Shown piece after piece: positions 25,446 to 38,900 of a stretch of DNA of 64,000 nt (positions are counted from its first letter, which is position 1; the number at the start of each line of letters is the position of its first letter). The notes below the pieces were generated by a model that saw only the letters and a program-made list of their open reading frames with translations, had not been told where the DNA came from and ran no database searches. Origin of the DNA: Polytrichum commune (Eukaryota; Streptophyta; Polytrichopsida; Polytrichales; Polytrichaceae); contig OX485803.1 in the NCBI GenBank assembly GCA_950295325.1, forward strand, positions 19,716,001-19,780,000, given 5' to 3'. A program made the translations under genes and the position numbers.

Positions 25446-26220
25446 TAACTCACCAAGGAAGCCGAGGAAGAGGCCACAGCACCATATCTCACCATATCTC
25501 CATCACAGAATCTTCTCTTCCACCTCCCACACCATAATTGCTCCTCAAACCCTCTCACTTCACCTCGCTCACAATCAGAGTCCGAATCACGGAGCCAACG
25601 CACACCGCAAGCAGCTACCACTTCACGAAAGGAACAAACAGACAGAGTTTCTCGAACCTCTCCCCTGCTCACTCCCAATTCCATCCACCGGGCTTCGAAA
25701 CCCTAAACCGTGCTCCAAATTTACACCCAGAAGTGGACGAAACTCCAAGCAGAGCAAACTGTTTTCTTTTCGCTCTGGAATTGGTTGAACCAAGCGGCCG
25801 AGAGAATGGAGATGGAGCAACGGACCGACCGAGGCGCGTGCTGTGCACCAGCCGGTGGTGCGCGTCAATCTCCAGGCGTGCCATCCTACTTAAGTCGCGC
25901 CCGGGAGTGCGATTTCGGAGACCACCTGCACACCACACACTCGAGGGCGACCGAGAACTCGCCGCGCTTCGCAGGTCATCCCCGGATATCTTGCACCGGG
26001 TGTCAGACCGGGTATCCACCACGTGGCTGCTGGAGCGCTGAATGAATTGGGCCTCGTGGGCGCCTCGCGGTGCTGACGTGTCGACTCCGCGAGTGCAGTG
26101 ACCCTGGCTTTTGGGAGTTCGTGAAGGGATCCGAAGGTGCGTTATCATGCAACACTGCATTATTACACTAGAGTAGAGCCCCCTATTCCCGATCAGGAGT
26201 CCCATCATTTCAATCATGTT
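25446..26220. other. GC-rich segment with overlapping frames, no gene supported
   Basis: GC content is well above the surroundings. Open frames of 80-180 codons occur on both strands (25538-26041 +, 25669-26217 -). Neither shows a recognisable domain and they overlap each other. It could be an upstream regulatory region or a non-coding first exon. Confidence 0.35.
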
Positions 26221-28990
26221 GGGATCGATTTCGGTAATTTCTTTTCGTGTGTGGCTAAACTAAGGTTCCAAGTTTCATAGGTTTTAAGGGATACTTTCTT
26301 TGCAGGCTGCTCGTCCACTAAATTCTAGCGGAAATGTTGATGTTGTCAAGTGGAATCTACATTTTCACTAAAATTTGATGGGCAAAGTGGCCTACATGGT
26401 AACTAACCCTAAGCCTGCAACTTTAGTTATGGTATCACCCGAGAATCGATAGTGGCATGATACGTGTCCCCGGTTTTAAGTGTAAAGTGGGGAGGAATTT
26501 GTGTCAAAATGGATGGTTACCGCAAACTGTAGACATTGGTGATGTGTTCAAGCCAACTTTTGGCTTCAAAAATTCAAAGTAATTTCAATCTAAAAAACAA
26601 ATTACCAAAAAAATTATAGTCCTCCTAATTATTGGGAGTCAATAGGACTAGAGATGAGATTGCACAAGCATATACACATACACAAAGGCATATGACATAA
26701 TGCTTGGAGTGAGATGATCTCATGCTCTTCTTGCTTTGCCTTTTATTGCTTTTCTTCTTTTCTTTGGTTTATACAAACAATATGACATAACTCCTGTCCC
26801 TCTTCGGACTAACGTTGTGGCCTTATTCTAATCTTATTATTTCTCATGCCTCTTTCATTACATTTTTATGAATTACGAACAAATCTAATGCTCTACCTTT
26901 GACACTAATTTCTATCGTCCTACATGGAATTTTTTTGCACCACTTTATACTTATCCAAATTTGACACATTATCTCTTAAGTAATCAATGATTGGCGCCTC
27001 ATCTCTAATACAAAGTAACCACAGTTTGGTACATGCCCCCTCCCCCTCCTGATGTTATCAAGCCATCCCCACGGCTAAACAAGCAAACAACACACTACTT
27101 GTTCTAATACATGTTTCTTATGCTACAAGTGACGGGCATAGGTATTTATCTAATACCAACCTCGGTAGAGATATTCTTTGTTGGCCTACTATCTTGGTGG
27201 TTTTAGTTTACTTAGTTGTCTACTTCGTCTGTAGGCAACATATTGCACCACCTAGCCGATAGACATGCATGGTAACCGAGACTACTCCAAGTAATAGCAT
27301 AGCTAATCTTTTGGTGTTTGTGAATGAAAAACTGCAAAACCTACCTACCACAATGCACTTAGCCATGAATATTTTTGGTCACCCCTCCAACTTTTTCTTT
27401 CATGCAACCAGGGAAAATATGAAATTCGTTAATTAAAGACTTTGGAAAGTCTCAAAATAAATGCAAATGGTTTAATATTTGGTCCAATTTCTTATTGTGG
27501 TGCACGGCTGGGGGTTTTTTTTGTTTTGGGGCTATTTACCTTCAAGGGCTGAATTAAAGCCTCCCCAAAATTACTTAAATTTCAAAAATGGCCCATTTGT
27601 TTGCACCCTTCCATTACTTATATTGTCCAAGTCACTGCAATTTTTTGTACTCTATATTCCTTTTAAGTAATAAAAGCTAATCTACTTCCTAACGCAATTG
27701 ACGAGTGTTGAGGGAAAGCATGGAAACAAAGAAGGGTGCAAATAATAATACCATTGCAAACAAAGTTATGAAGAAAACACATAGGAGACCATAGCAAACA
27801 TACTAAACATACCTTCTAGGATCCTTATCTTCAGCCCCTATATTAATTTTACAAAAAAATAATGGCCCACGTTTTATGTTCATCTAACTTACTTATAATG
27901 GGATTGTCTACATTTAATGGCCCCTTCATTATTTGGAATTCCTTTATAATTTTTATTTCAAATGATTCTAATCCTCTCTATATTATGTCGCACGTCGTTT
28001 TTAAAATGCACTAAGTGATCTACCCGTGTTGTGGTGACATATGTTTGTGTCAAATTCATTAGTGTTGCCCATGCAAATCGCTTTAGGAAGTCACATCGAG
28101 TATATTTTTGTGTTGCTCTTGTTCTTTATTTGAAAACCATGTCCTTGAATAGTCTCAAAATCATGAAAAAATCTCCAATTACCGAATATAGTGATAAATC
28201 CTTGTGTCACCTCAATTTTTGTGTGAACATGTCTATATAGGCCTCCTTGTCCCACGGAATAGGCCCCTGCTCATGTTCATGCTCATGTTTTAGCTTCACT
28301 CGTGGTGGTGACGAGGACATTGCCCCACTGTTCCCCGCTATTCTGGCCTAAATAAATATTCCAAACAAAAAAGGCCACATGCACAAGATTCTTAGACCCA
28401 AAACAAACTTGTGACAAAAGAAAGAAGAGAGACAAACCAAATGCAAGAAGGTGGGAGGACTACAAGTGCAAAATGTGGGTATAGTGGGGAAAATTAGGGG
28501 GAGGTGGCAAGCATGAAGCCAAGGTGGAGATGTGGCACAAACAATAAGATAAAGTCGTACAATGTTTTTTGAATTTAATTTTGAATTTATTGTTAAAACG
28601 CTCCATGGGGCTTTTGAGCATTGTAGTAAGTTTTTGCTATGTCTCTCAAAACCAAAAAACCCAGGGAACAAGGTCTCCAGGAAGACTGAGCTAGTGTCTC
28701 TAAGGGTTAATGTCACATTGGATTAAGGTTTATAACAACAATATGTGGTATTCTTCACTCTTTTACTCTCTTCAACATTAATTCATCCCATTATTTCTCT
28801 TTCTTATTAGTTCATTCGTGTTGGTTCTGTAGTGAGTGTTGTCTGTCCTATCTTTCAGGTAGGTACTATCACTCTAAGGTTCGACCTATTTCTGTCGTGA
28901 ATTTCATAAATTGGGACTATTGTCTTTGAGTAACCGGTCAATATTCAGCCAATGGATTTTTCATCCTATTGGGGTTAGTATCCTTTGGTT
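26221..28990. other. AT-rich intergenic DNA, no gene seen
   Basis: Only short open frames occur (27479-27670 +, 28031-28240 +, 28348-28716 -), none with a recognisable motif. I cannot name any element here. Confidence 0.45.
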
Positions 28991-30270
28991 TCCACAAAAC
29001 AACAATGTAATGTTTTCAATTCAAATTCACATAACTTCATTCAATGCAATTGATTCATTAATTATCTTATTTGCATCAATCTTCATTTAACAACTTATCT
29101 CATTCATGAACCATTTTCCATTCCAATCCGGTCTACAATCTCTGCACACTTCAAGATAAGATAATCACACCGGACTATATTCTATATTGGCTTAAGCCTT
29201 GGTTAACCACATATTACTCATGCCAATAACATAGGTAAACTCAATCACTCATCCCTCAATTCCTTGTCTCAACCTCATACAATCATCTCACATGCTAGGT
29301 CATGATCAATAGTACGTCTCTCCGCCTGTATTTCTCTCAATTCAGGGATTAACCCATCTGCACTTTCATCATTTTACTGCACTCCTACCTCCCTTCCTCT
29401 CTGCCTCTTTAACCTATATTCCTCTCAAGCTGCTAACTCTCTTTCTGGACTATAGTCTTTCTCTGCTCCGCGCTTTAGCGTAAGTCTCAACTCCATAACA
29501 ATCTCTCTCTCTCTCTCTCTCTTCACTTTGCCTCTGATTCGGTGCTCTTATCCTTAATGACCCTCAGTAACACAAGTAGGTATTTCTTCTCCCATTACCC
29601 TCCAGCATTACCTCTCCAGCAACGCTCCGATGGACTATAGTCCTATTGCTCTTACAACGTTCTCTTTTTTCCTCTCAGTAATTCATTCTCTCTAGGTTTT
29701 CTTAATCTTGAATATTATGTCTCCAATTTCCCTGATTTGTATCTCTATTCTCTGATACACATTCACTCGCTCTCTTTGCTTCCTTCCTCGTACAATCAGT
29801 CCTTTAAATCATCAATCACATTGTGACTCCAATCTCAGACTCTAGGTCGCTCGCTTTGAAATCTCTCTTCATTACACCATATTACTCACATACATTTATG
29901 CTTTTCCTCAAAGTTTACTTACTCAATTTCAGATTGCAAACTGTTTACATTGCCTACGCTTCACTCTATCACAGAGTTGAAGGAATGTTCTTCAAACTAC
30001 GGCACTTGGCCGATCCTACACTTTCGTCGCCTATCAGCGACTACTCTAGACTATAGCCCGTAAACACTCGTTGAAAATGGCCTTCTTTCTTCTCCGGACT
30101 ATAGTCCTTTATCACCCTTCTTCCCAGGCGGTTATAACTCCTTCCTGCGGCATCCGATTGCTCAAACCGCTAGGGATGTGCTTTCATCTGACTATAGTCC
30201 ACTGTTTTCATCTATCTTCCAAAAACTTAGTTTCAAAAAAAACTCTATTCGGACTATAGCCCAAAAATAT
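28991..30270. repeat. Pyrimidine-rich tract with recurring palindrome ggactatagtcc
   Basis: The plus strand is strongly C/T-rich (with a CT run at 29502-29521). The 12-bp palindrome ggactatagtcc or a near match occurs at about 29447, 29632, 30047, 30096, 30189 and 30251. Exact copies are at 29632 and 30096; the others differ at one or two outer positions. No coding frame is convincing. Confidence 0.75.
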
Positions 30271-32260
30271 GCTCTACAAGCATGGCATGGGCATACAAGC
30301 ATTTAATGGATATACATAGGCATGGGAAGCATGTGGACATTGACATATGGTTGTATGGGATTCCGGAGGGTGCACCTTTCATTAAAAACCAAGAACCATA
30401 TGCATTTGCAACATACTCTAGAAACCCCCTGTATACAAGTTTTTTTCTAATAATTTCTTTATGTATAATCAAGCAATACACGTACAATTTCAATGATAAA
30501 AATACAAGTGACAATATGCATACATAAAATAAATGACATTCATATATAGTCGTTAGCATAAGTATACAAATATACTTTTGAATAATAATGAACCCCTATC
30601 ATATGTATAATGTAAAACCCTAGCATTCATTACTAAAGTCATTGAAGATTTTTTAACTCCTTGGAGTTGACTCATAATCATCAAACTCTACGATATATGT
30701 CATAGATGCTAATGTAATTATTGTTTCTAAATCTACCCTAAATGACCCATAAGATTGTAAGTCCACTTATTGTTGGTTCATTTTTGTGACCGACATAAAC
30801 CAATCTCCATGCTTGATTGGTTGGGGCGAAACAACCCGTACACTCATTCCTTGGAGGCAAGGGTTTAGGCATCCAACAAGGAACGAGTGTATGGGTTGGT
30901 TTGCCCAAATCATGCTTGATCCTAGAATTTGCAACAATTACGATTCCTAAATGCTTGATCCAACCAAATTGTTGCACACAACGGAGGTTTTTTGATAATA
31001 TCAAAACAATTGAATGAAGACCCACCTAGGAATCAACACCTTTGCAAATTTGATGCCACCCATGATCTAACAAAGGCATCAACCACTTGCAACCACCCGT
31101 ATCAACCACAAAGAAGTGTCGGCCATTCCTCTTGCAACCCTAAGCAAGAAGTGGCCTCGTTCTCAGCTCAACCACCCCTTGCAAAACCCTAATAGTCCCT
31201 CTTTCTATACATACATGGATGAAATAAGGAAATGAGAGAATTAATCATCCTAGTCTCATCCAATAATAAATATATATCTCATAAGGTCTAGTATGGTCAC
31301 AAGTATGTATGTTAAATATTTTCTAGAGGTCCTCCATACATGTACATAACTACAAGTTATAATTTGTGTAGCATCTTTATACATAATACGGAAGGTTCAA
31401 GTTATTACCCCTTTTGTGCACTCACATATACTCATACATGTTATGAAAGGTGTGCCCCCGGGATGGGATTGGGATCATTAGGGATATCAAGTCATATGTA
31501 TAGGTGCAATTGTTTGGGATATCACGAGGTCCAACCTAGTTACTTTACAATGAAATGCCAGGGGTGGACTCTTCATCAGAAACCTAAATGACGTGTGTGG
31601 GTCACTATGACATTAAACCCCCTATGTACAAGAAATTAATAAAGAAAAACAAATATGTATATATGTACTAACGGTAGGCTAGAAAATAGACTCGTGTATT
31701 TGTACTAAGCTTTTGAATTTAGTGTGATAAATGCATAAAGAAAATATAAATCATGAATTAAACATACGATTATTACGTGTATAATCCACTTTCACCATCC
31801 AACGAGAAAGTCATTGAATAATTTTTTGTCCAGAGCATGTAAGTCAATAATTGCATCAAACAAAAGAAGACAAGAACACAATAACTTGGCCACAATCCGG
31901 AGAGCGAAACTCAAAGGAGCACTCCAAGAACCTCCAAATTCTTAAAACCTAGAACCCACATGCAAACCCTCACATGAATGGATAGGGTAACTATCAGGGA
32001 CTATTATATACAACAACAATGCATGAAACGTAAATTGAATGAAACCAACACATCTGTTATCAAATTTTCTCCAAACCTTAGAATCGCCCTTTTGTACATC
32101 TACCTTTACTTCAAAATATTAATAACCTTTTTGACTGTACACACTAAAGAAAAAGAATACCTCTCCCTTATATATACTATATACACTAATACCTCAAATT
32201 ATACTCTTTTTTTAACACATGTTAGTTTGTACATGGTATGAAGAATCCAACCCCCGGGAA
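30271..32260. other. AT-rich intergenic DNA, no gene seen
   Basis: Short frames only. A small hairpin pairs cccgtacactcattccttg (about 30826) with aaggaacgagtgtatggg (about 30878). The right end probably includes the 3' UTR of the minus-strand lipase-GTPase gene ending at 32384. Confidence 0.4.
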
Positions 32261-32383
32261 TCAAAGGTACGTATACATACAAGCGTACAAAACATGAAGG
32301 GTAGTGCAGCTCCAAGTTGTGAAGGCTCTTCAAAGTTATCAATGATTAGGGCCTATGGAACTTATTGCTAATGGCCCGAGTGT

Positions 32384-35300
32384 TCATTCTAGAGTCGGTG
32401 GGTGTACTACTTCCATAAGTTCTTCAAAACCAAGTACACCCACCTTCTTCAGTTCCTCGAGCGTGTCTGGACCTATGGGTTTCACACAACTATAATGGAT
32501 TGCATCTTTCTTACAACCCAACTTGGTGTGGGACTTTGCTATTTGATCCTTAAAGTAATCGGATGTGAACTCCTCCATGTTATCATTTCTAATCATCAAA
32601 TCCACTTTGTTGAACACAACGATGACCTCTGTCTCAGCTCCGAGATTCTCCTTCAGCTGCTTGTACATCTTTACTTGTGGCTTCTTGATATCACACTGCC
32701 ATAATTTTAACATGTAACAAATAAGGCTGGTTAGTTGCGATCAGTCGAAGCGAGTGTGGTCCCCTCCTAAAATAATTAGCAAGATTAGACGTTCAAATAG
32801 GTACACATTGTATGGCAAAACCATCAAATTATTATGTAGCAACTAACAAAACATTACTTTTGACTTTATTGTAAGGTATGTGGGTGTTATTTGGTTACTT
32901 TTCTTAAGCAAATACTTATACATTTTTTTTCTATTGGTGTGTGAATAGGTGACGATCATGAACAAACACCATAAAGACACATCTTTAAAAAAAGGGTTTG
33001 GAATACATCCTCAAATTCGATTAACTACTCCGGAGTCTATGCGGAATCCATACAATTTGGAGGACTTATGTATTCAACGGAGGAATCACCAAACATGCAC
33101 CTCTAATTAAAGGTCTGATTTTCATCCGATTTTTTGCTGATGCTCCATCGAAGATTTCCAATGCAACACAAGCTTTGTTGTGTAAATCTATTTGATAGAA
33201 GTTCGGGAACATGCAAAAGGAACCAAACAACACCCACATTCCTTAACAAGACATTTAGTAGTGCTCTCAAACTTATTGTAATTTGAATCCTTTCCATTCC
33301 TGTCTTTTCATGTTGCATCCTCTCATAAAAGGAAGTCACATGCTAATTTCTAACAAGATACATGCACCTTCAAACGGTGTAAGTTGGTTGCGTCAATTTG
33401 CAACCAAATTACAATTGGGTAACAAAGATGTGGACATGTGACGCTATGATCAATCCCCATTTACAGTGCCAATGCAAAGGTAGCCTTACCTTAAAATCAA
33501 GAAACATTATAGCAGAAGTGGAGAGTGCCGTGAATTGTTTCCACATTTCTGCATAATGCTCTAATCCGTCGCCGCCTGGGAAGTCCACCAGCCACAATGA
33601 GTTGTTCAACATGTATGGGACTGCAACTTTGGTGTGAGTGCAAATTCCCGTCTCTGGCAACCTCCCACCTGATGGGCCGAATTTTTTCAAAACTCTCTGC
33701 ACACCACCAAAGGTTGTGTTACTGAGCCATTTGGGGCATTGATGACATTACTCAGACTGTGCTTTATATGTTAGATGCACAGCCGGGCCCATGAGAGCTT
33801 GCTTAACTTTAATTAAACACCGGCAAGAATGAAATTAAGGTGACAGCACGGAAGTTTATGGCTCCGAATCAGATTCACCTTGATAAAGGTCGACTTCCCT
33901 GCATCCTCAGCTCCGAAGATACCAATATAATGTACACCGGTCACTACTTTATTGTACAAGGATATTGTGTCGCACACTATCTTGATTCTTTTCAATAGCT
34001 TCAACCTAGACTCCGCTGTTGCCTTCTGAAATTCTTCTGATTTGAAATCAGGAACATCCTTCGCTTTCAGAGAGTGAGCTCTATTGACCATGTCTTGAAA
34101 TTTTGAGCTGCTTCCTTCCACTGGAAACGCACATTTCACATGGTTTCAGATACAAACAAACAGCTTTTAAGTCTTGAGAAGTGAAACAGTTTCAGGTAAA
34201 TACATCGGCCTTTTTTAAAAAAAAAAAAGACATCATTGAAGGAGTCAGTAATAGTGATAAACATTACCAGAGGTACTGAAGCTCACAGTAAAATAGCTCA
34301 CATTAGATTCCTTCCACAATGCCTTGAATTTATAAACTTCTGGATTACAAAGGAAAATTGTAAATTCTTGTTTTTATTCCCTCTGTAGTTTGAGGACAGA
34401 TCTGCTTGGGTTAGCTCACCTATTTTATAAAGCACCATCTCCAGATGATCAACACTGCAGCTGTTTGCTCCGTCATCATAGTTCAGCCGCTCCGTAGAAC
34501 CCTCGGACCATTCAGAAGACTCAAGAATGGCAAATTCCAAGACCAAATCATATCCATCTATTATCGTCCACTGATTTGTGAATATGAGGACACCTAATAC
34601 AGCCCCCAACGTGATAGGCAATACCAAAAAGCCAGCAATCATTGTTGGTATGGCCAATTCTGGACGACCTTGTAGAAATGACGTCCATTTCCTCTGTAGG
34701 TTCCGTCTTCGTGCTCCATAGTCCACTTTCAAACTGGAGTTCAAACAATCACGAGTCAAAAAAGAATTATCTCTGCCAGATCATTTTCAAAATTGACAAG
34801 GAGTTTGTGCGTTGAACAGGGATCTGAAAACCACAGTTTTCTTCATACGTTGGAAAGCAGGTTGTGATCCTAGTAAAAACAATGCAATCCATTTGTAACC
34901 TAGAATTTTATAAATTCACACAATTTTTTACCGAGATGAGAACATACCGGCCTGTCAAACATTTTACAACCGACTTAAACATGAAATTTATCTCTTTGAT
35001 ATGATTCTCAAGATGTCCTCCATTGGTGTTGGTGAATGTGGTCGTCTGAGTAAGTTTTTTCGACACTCTTTCCCCTTTCAAAGAAGGTACACCTGCAATA
35101 ATTTGAAGTTGGTGAGAATTGAAGGATCTAGGGACTTTGCAAAGCTTCTCAGGACTAGTATTTCAAAGGAACTGGAGTAACCACGACAAATCATTAGCTG
35201 AGCAAGATCATGATTTAATATATTCGTAAAAGTGATGATAATAGATTCTCACAAACAGCAGTGGTCCATTACTACCTTCAAGTCCAGATTATGGTTGATA

Positions 35301-38300
35301 TTTAAGTCAAAAGCGGGTGAAAGCTTAATATTATATAATTGGAGTTTGTGTTCCAATAGAAACATAAATGTGGTGAACCTGAAGTGACATTTTGGATAAT
35401 GCTTGAGGATAACTTCTATACTGCAAGGTTGTTTTGATAAAAATGCTCAGATGCAATAGGTTTAATCTTGAACTGAGGTTCTGCTCACAATGCATTATAT
35501 TGTCCAAACCGGTCATGATGTCTCTGTTTGAGTCTGGGCGAATACTCAAGGGTGGAATGGCCTTCACCATCAATGACTGAGCAATCTGTAAAAGCTTCCT
35601 GCTGGCTCCAATTAGTCTTTTCTCCTCATTGGGATACTCCTGAAAACACAGGCAATAATCAATTCAAAATCAGTTGCACACACTTGAACAATTGCCATTG
35701 ACACTTATCACAGCTAAATTATACGCAACCACTAACCCTCAACATCTGAGTCAGTATTAAATTGATTACTAGTTGATCCTGAACATCTTAATCAACATAT
35801 ATCCAAGTTAGCGGGAAGATATTCAGTGTTATCAGATCAAGGGAGGTTGGACGAGTTAACAGCACATGTGTATATATATATATATACACACACACACCTG
35901 TCAAGGGGCACATTATTATTCTGGCCCTCGGAAAGGATGGACGAACCTCAGGTGGCAGGATGGGTTGATTAATTTCCCCAAAAGCTGTTTTGATGAAAAT
36001 CATAGAAATAGCATTCTCTGAGTCCTTGTGTGCTTGACCTGAATCCATCGGGCAATGAGGATCATAAATCATCAAAAAACCGTCACTTTGCGTCGAAATA
36101 CTCCAAGGTTCCTGTCCTTTGGATCCAGTCACACTGACAGGTTCACGAAGAAACAAAAGGTTCTCTCCCTTCACAACGATTACCCGTTGGTTGGCGTTCG
36201 GATCCAGCACCCTCCAAGTTGAAATTGTGACCTGCAATTAAAAGTGAGTACGGATCAGTTTCGAACCCTTCCAATGCACCGAGTACTCTTTCATTAAGAT
36301 CCCCGCTAATAAAATTAAAATCTACATTTCTGCGCCCCCTACCCCCGGGGTGGCATCTATCAGTAGCACTCGCAGGAGTCAACCGTCTTTAGAACATGGT
36401 GCGGAGCTGCTAAAACCATTTCTTACAAGCAATGTTTAGGAGCTACTTTCGCATTATGAACAAATTTTAAGGCTGTACGTCCTAAGAAATGTTATAGATT
36501 TTCTTAGAAGTAAAATTCAACAGGTAGGGGGTCTGGATGGTCACCCTTCTTTCATAAGAAAATGCTTCTAATTAATTTAAAAACTGACATCTGAAAGTGC
36601 AATCCTTTTCTGACTCAGACACAAATCATAGCAATGCATTTTTCTCAATGCCCGCTTTTCAAGCATGTGTCTCGTTGTGAACGAACAAATCATCAATACA
36701 TTAGAAACTGTATTAGAAGAGAGTAGAAACTGTTCTAAAAGACAGATTTGTCACCCCGGGCCCCTCGTGACCTTACCTAATAAAAAAGAGAATGAATTGC
36801 TTACCATAGGAGGCGGAGACGTGACAAGGGAACGGTCGCCCGATGACAGGCGAGATTGTGGATCAGAAACGCAATCACCAAGACCAGTTGGGACATCAAT
36901 AAAACAAGCTGCAATCAACGCAGTTTTATAACTGTCGATCCGATGGTGTTCCAGATGTCCCTGAGTAAACGGAACATCCCTCTGAAACAGCTCTTGGATC
37001 TGCAAATCACCGCCATAACACTGGCTAGAACTCCAATTTCCGGAGAGGGATATGTACTGCCCAATCGGGTGGAAATCAGGCTTCCGGAGGGCATCTAATG
37101 AATCAGATTCTTTCATGGACATGTCTTGCAATTTACTCGTGATCTTCCGGGCACCACTGACAACACCCCTAGCAGCGAGTTGAGCAGTCTCCCGTCCTGC
37201 TACTTTCAATGCTCCTACAGCCCTACCGTCCTCGAATCCGTCTATACAGCGCCCAGCAAAACCTCCTAGGGACTGCAGCGCACTGTCAGCTCCGTCAAGC
37301 GCGCTCTTCCACACCTCCTTAACCGTGCAGGGAAGATTGTGCAGCATGTGAGGCACATAGTCATTTTGGTTCACAAAGTTAATAAACCGCCACTTGTACT
37401 TCTCATTCCCGTTGATTTTCCGGGCAGCCTTCTCATCGCATATATGTGGTGCTCCGAATGCAATCGACACCAGAGAGTCAGGGTGTGTCTCCTGCAAGCA
37501 TTCAGAACCACCATTATCAAACACCCTTCCAGATTCAGTACCACCATGAATCTTAAAGGCCGCGTACGTATGACCACACCCCCATTCCATCTCAAGAACT
37601 TGCCTCAACTAAAGCTAAAGGCCGTGTATCAAAGTCCAGGGAGAGTGTGGGCAAAATTTGGAAGATTTTAAGATCCAAGTGTTTCCAAGTCCAACAGATT
37701 ATATGTTGATATCTTTCGACTTTCCTTTATTCATATTCTATAGACTCCTCTAAAATGATCGGAGATTTGCCTAAAGTCTTAATCTCACCTCCACCGACTG
37801 ATATTTCAAACTCAACCGGCCCATCTGTACGTATGGAGTAGTCGATTCTCATCATTCGTAGCCATGTATGACCGAAAGTGGCTACATGGCTACATGGCTA
37901 GACTTGTGACATGACTAGCGATGTTTTCATTTTCACATATCGAGTAAAATGCAAGAATACTAAATCATTCATGAAAATCTAATGCTCTATATTGCAAGCG
38001 ATGGAAACGGATTTGTATTGAAGCCAAACCGGACGTACGTTGATCACTAGCCCATCATTCTCCAGCAAAAAGCGAAACAACACTATGTGCGCAACTGCCC
38101 CGCCCAGGCTATGCCCGCAGAATATGATGCGTTTCTTGGTGGCAAGCAGGCCAGGTAAGGGGCTCTGGTCCGAACTCGCGAACGAATCCGCACGATCATA
38201 AAATCCTTTGTGAAAATAGCCCCCAAACTTTGCTGCGTGGCGATCTATCCTCATATCACTGGCCACGTCCTTCAGATTCTTCGTACCTCGAAATGCAACA

Positions 38301-38542
38301 AAAACACAATTTTCTGTATATGCCACAAGGAACTTCTGTGCGTTACGAAGCTCCTTAGCCATGTGGATCTTCTCAAAAGTTGCGTTGGGATAGGCTGTTT
38401 GAGCTGTACGAAATAAATGCTCTGCCCCTGCATTGTTCTTATAAACTGCCATTGAGCAGAACAGAGCTCGAGAGAGGTCATCTCTGCTTAACTTGTTATC
38501 AGAATTGCCCAGCAAAACCGGCCGATAACTTAAAGGCTCCAT
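32384..38542 (-). CDS. Lipase-GTPase fusion protein A (class-3 lipase, membrane segment, P-loop GTPase)
   Basis: Nine minus-strand exons give 948 codons: 38542-38039, 37491-36805, 36231-35947, 35639-35489, 35092-34948, 34733-34420, 34120-33879, 33696-33490 and 32695-32384. Intron phases are 0,0,0,1,2,1,0,0. Residues 1-360 form a class-3 lipase domain: VAFRGTKN, CGHSLGG (nucleophile Ser145), IAFGAPHICD, NQNDYVP (Asp212) and EHHRIDSY (His350/351). 220-300 looks helical, and 398-590 is an unrecognised linker. One strong hydrophobic segment spans about 617-642. The C-terminus is a GTPase: GAEDAGKST (P-loop, 765-773), DFPG (G3, 814-817) and NKVD (G4, 874-877). The start is the first ATG in frame; a tgcag acceptor just upstream hints at a 5'-UTR intron. 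It probably binds GTP at a membrane and hydrolyses a lipid ester; both are inferences. A roughly 1000-residue plant lipase-class-3 family (I recall Arabidopsis At3g07400, unverified) may be related. Confidence 0.9.
32875..33242. mobile_element. MITE in the last intron of lipase-GTPase A
   Basis: A 368-bp element whose left end ggtatgtgggtgttatttgg is matched by the complement of its right end, ccaaacaacacccacattcc. The terminal repeats are about 28 bp with a few mismatches. The flanks read gtaa on the left and ttaa on the right, so the target duplication is unclear. A single related terminus occurs at 12821. It lies wholly inside intron 8 (32696-33489) and does not touch the splice sites. Confidence 0.75.
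36391..36548 (-). repeat. Dispersed 150-bp repeat in intron 2 of lipase-GTPase A
   Basis: Its reverse complement matches 51648-51806 in intron 8 of gene B. Shared blocks are accatccagaccc, gttga(a/g)tttacttc/ttaagaaaa, cctaagaa, aaagtagctcc(t/c)aaa, aagaaatggttt(t)agcagctcc. Both copies have the same orientation relative to transcription of their host gene. Probably a MITE fragment. Confidence 0.7.
37670..37830 (+). mobile_element. Partial copy of the aaccggtt MITE in intron 1 of lipase-GTPase A
   Basis: Similar in order to 43265-43425: aagtccaac.aatta.atgttgatatctt, ctttcctttat, tctaaaatgatcgg..atttgcctaaagtctt and atttc.aaactcaaccgg. Both terminal repeats are missing, so this is an older truncated copy. 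Confidence 0.6.
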
Positions 38543-38609
38543 GAGCGTCTGCAATTGACAACACGCCACCGATTTATAAAAGGTAAACAGCCCTAATTCG
38601 GTTACTATC

Positions 38610-38900
38610 TCAAACGGACACCTATATTCGAGTGGTCATGTGTAGTTAGGTGTGGATCTAAGAACATTCACCAAAAAGACATATTGTTGGATATGAAACA
38701 CACACAATTAGTGCAATAAGACTAGGAAATCTAAATCATGTCCTTAGGCATTTTCCTTGTATTTTTGGAGCTGGTATGAGTATCTTATAAAGTTGTCAAA
38801 GTGAAGAAATGTTATCTTTTCTATTGAATGACCATATAGTAGGTACCTCGATTATACTGATTATATCTTGAGCATGTAGTCCAATCTCTTTCAACCCCTA
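38610..38900 (+). repeat. Dispersed repeat upstream of lipase-GTPase A
   Basis: It shares tatgagtatcttat..a.ttgtcaa.gtgaag, tga(c)catatag and ttgagcatgtagt(c/t)(c/g)aa with 45885-46040. It shares ggacacctatat..gag..gtggttaggtgtggatc..aa..ccaaaaagaca with the reverse complement of 46040-46125 and with 12060-12115. It probably lies in or near the 5' UTR intron region of gene A. Confidence 0.55.

Noticed and set aside
25538..26217. Open frames of 167 (+) and 182 (-) codons
   Set aside because: They overlap each other in a GC-rich patch, show no family motif, and lack supporting splice continuity.
28348..28716. 122-codon minus-strand frame
   Set aside because: Low-complexity, rich in Phe/Leu/Cys, no recognisable domain and no neighbouring exons.
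30271..30559. Frames of 81 and 101 codons on opposite strands
   Set aside because: Mutually overlapping, no motif, and no splice signals linking to other exons.
37492..37608. A 39-codon upward extension of exon 2 in lipase-GTPase A
   Set aside because: A tttag acceptor would allow it, but the cttgcag acceptor at 37492 gives the exon start that matches gene B exactly.
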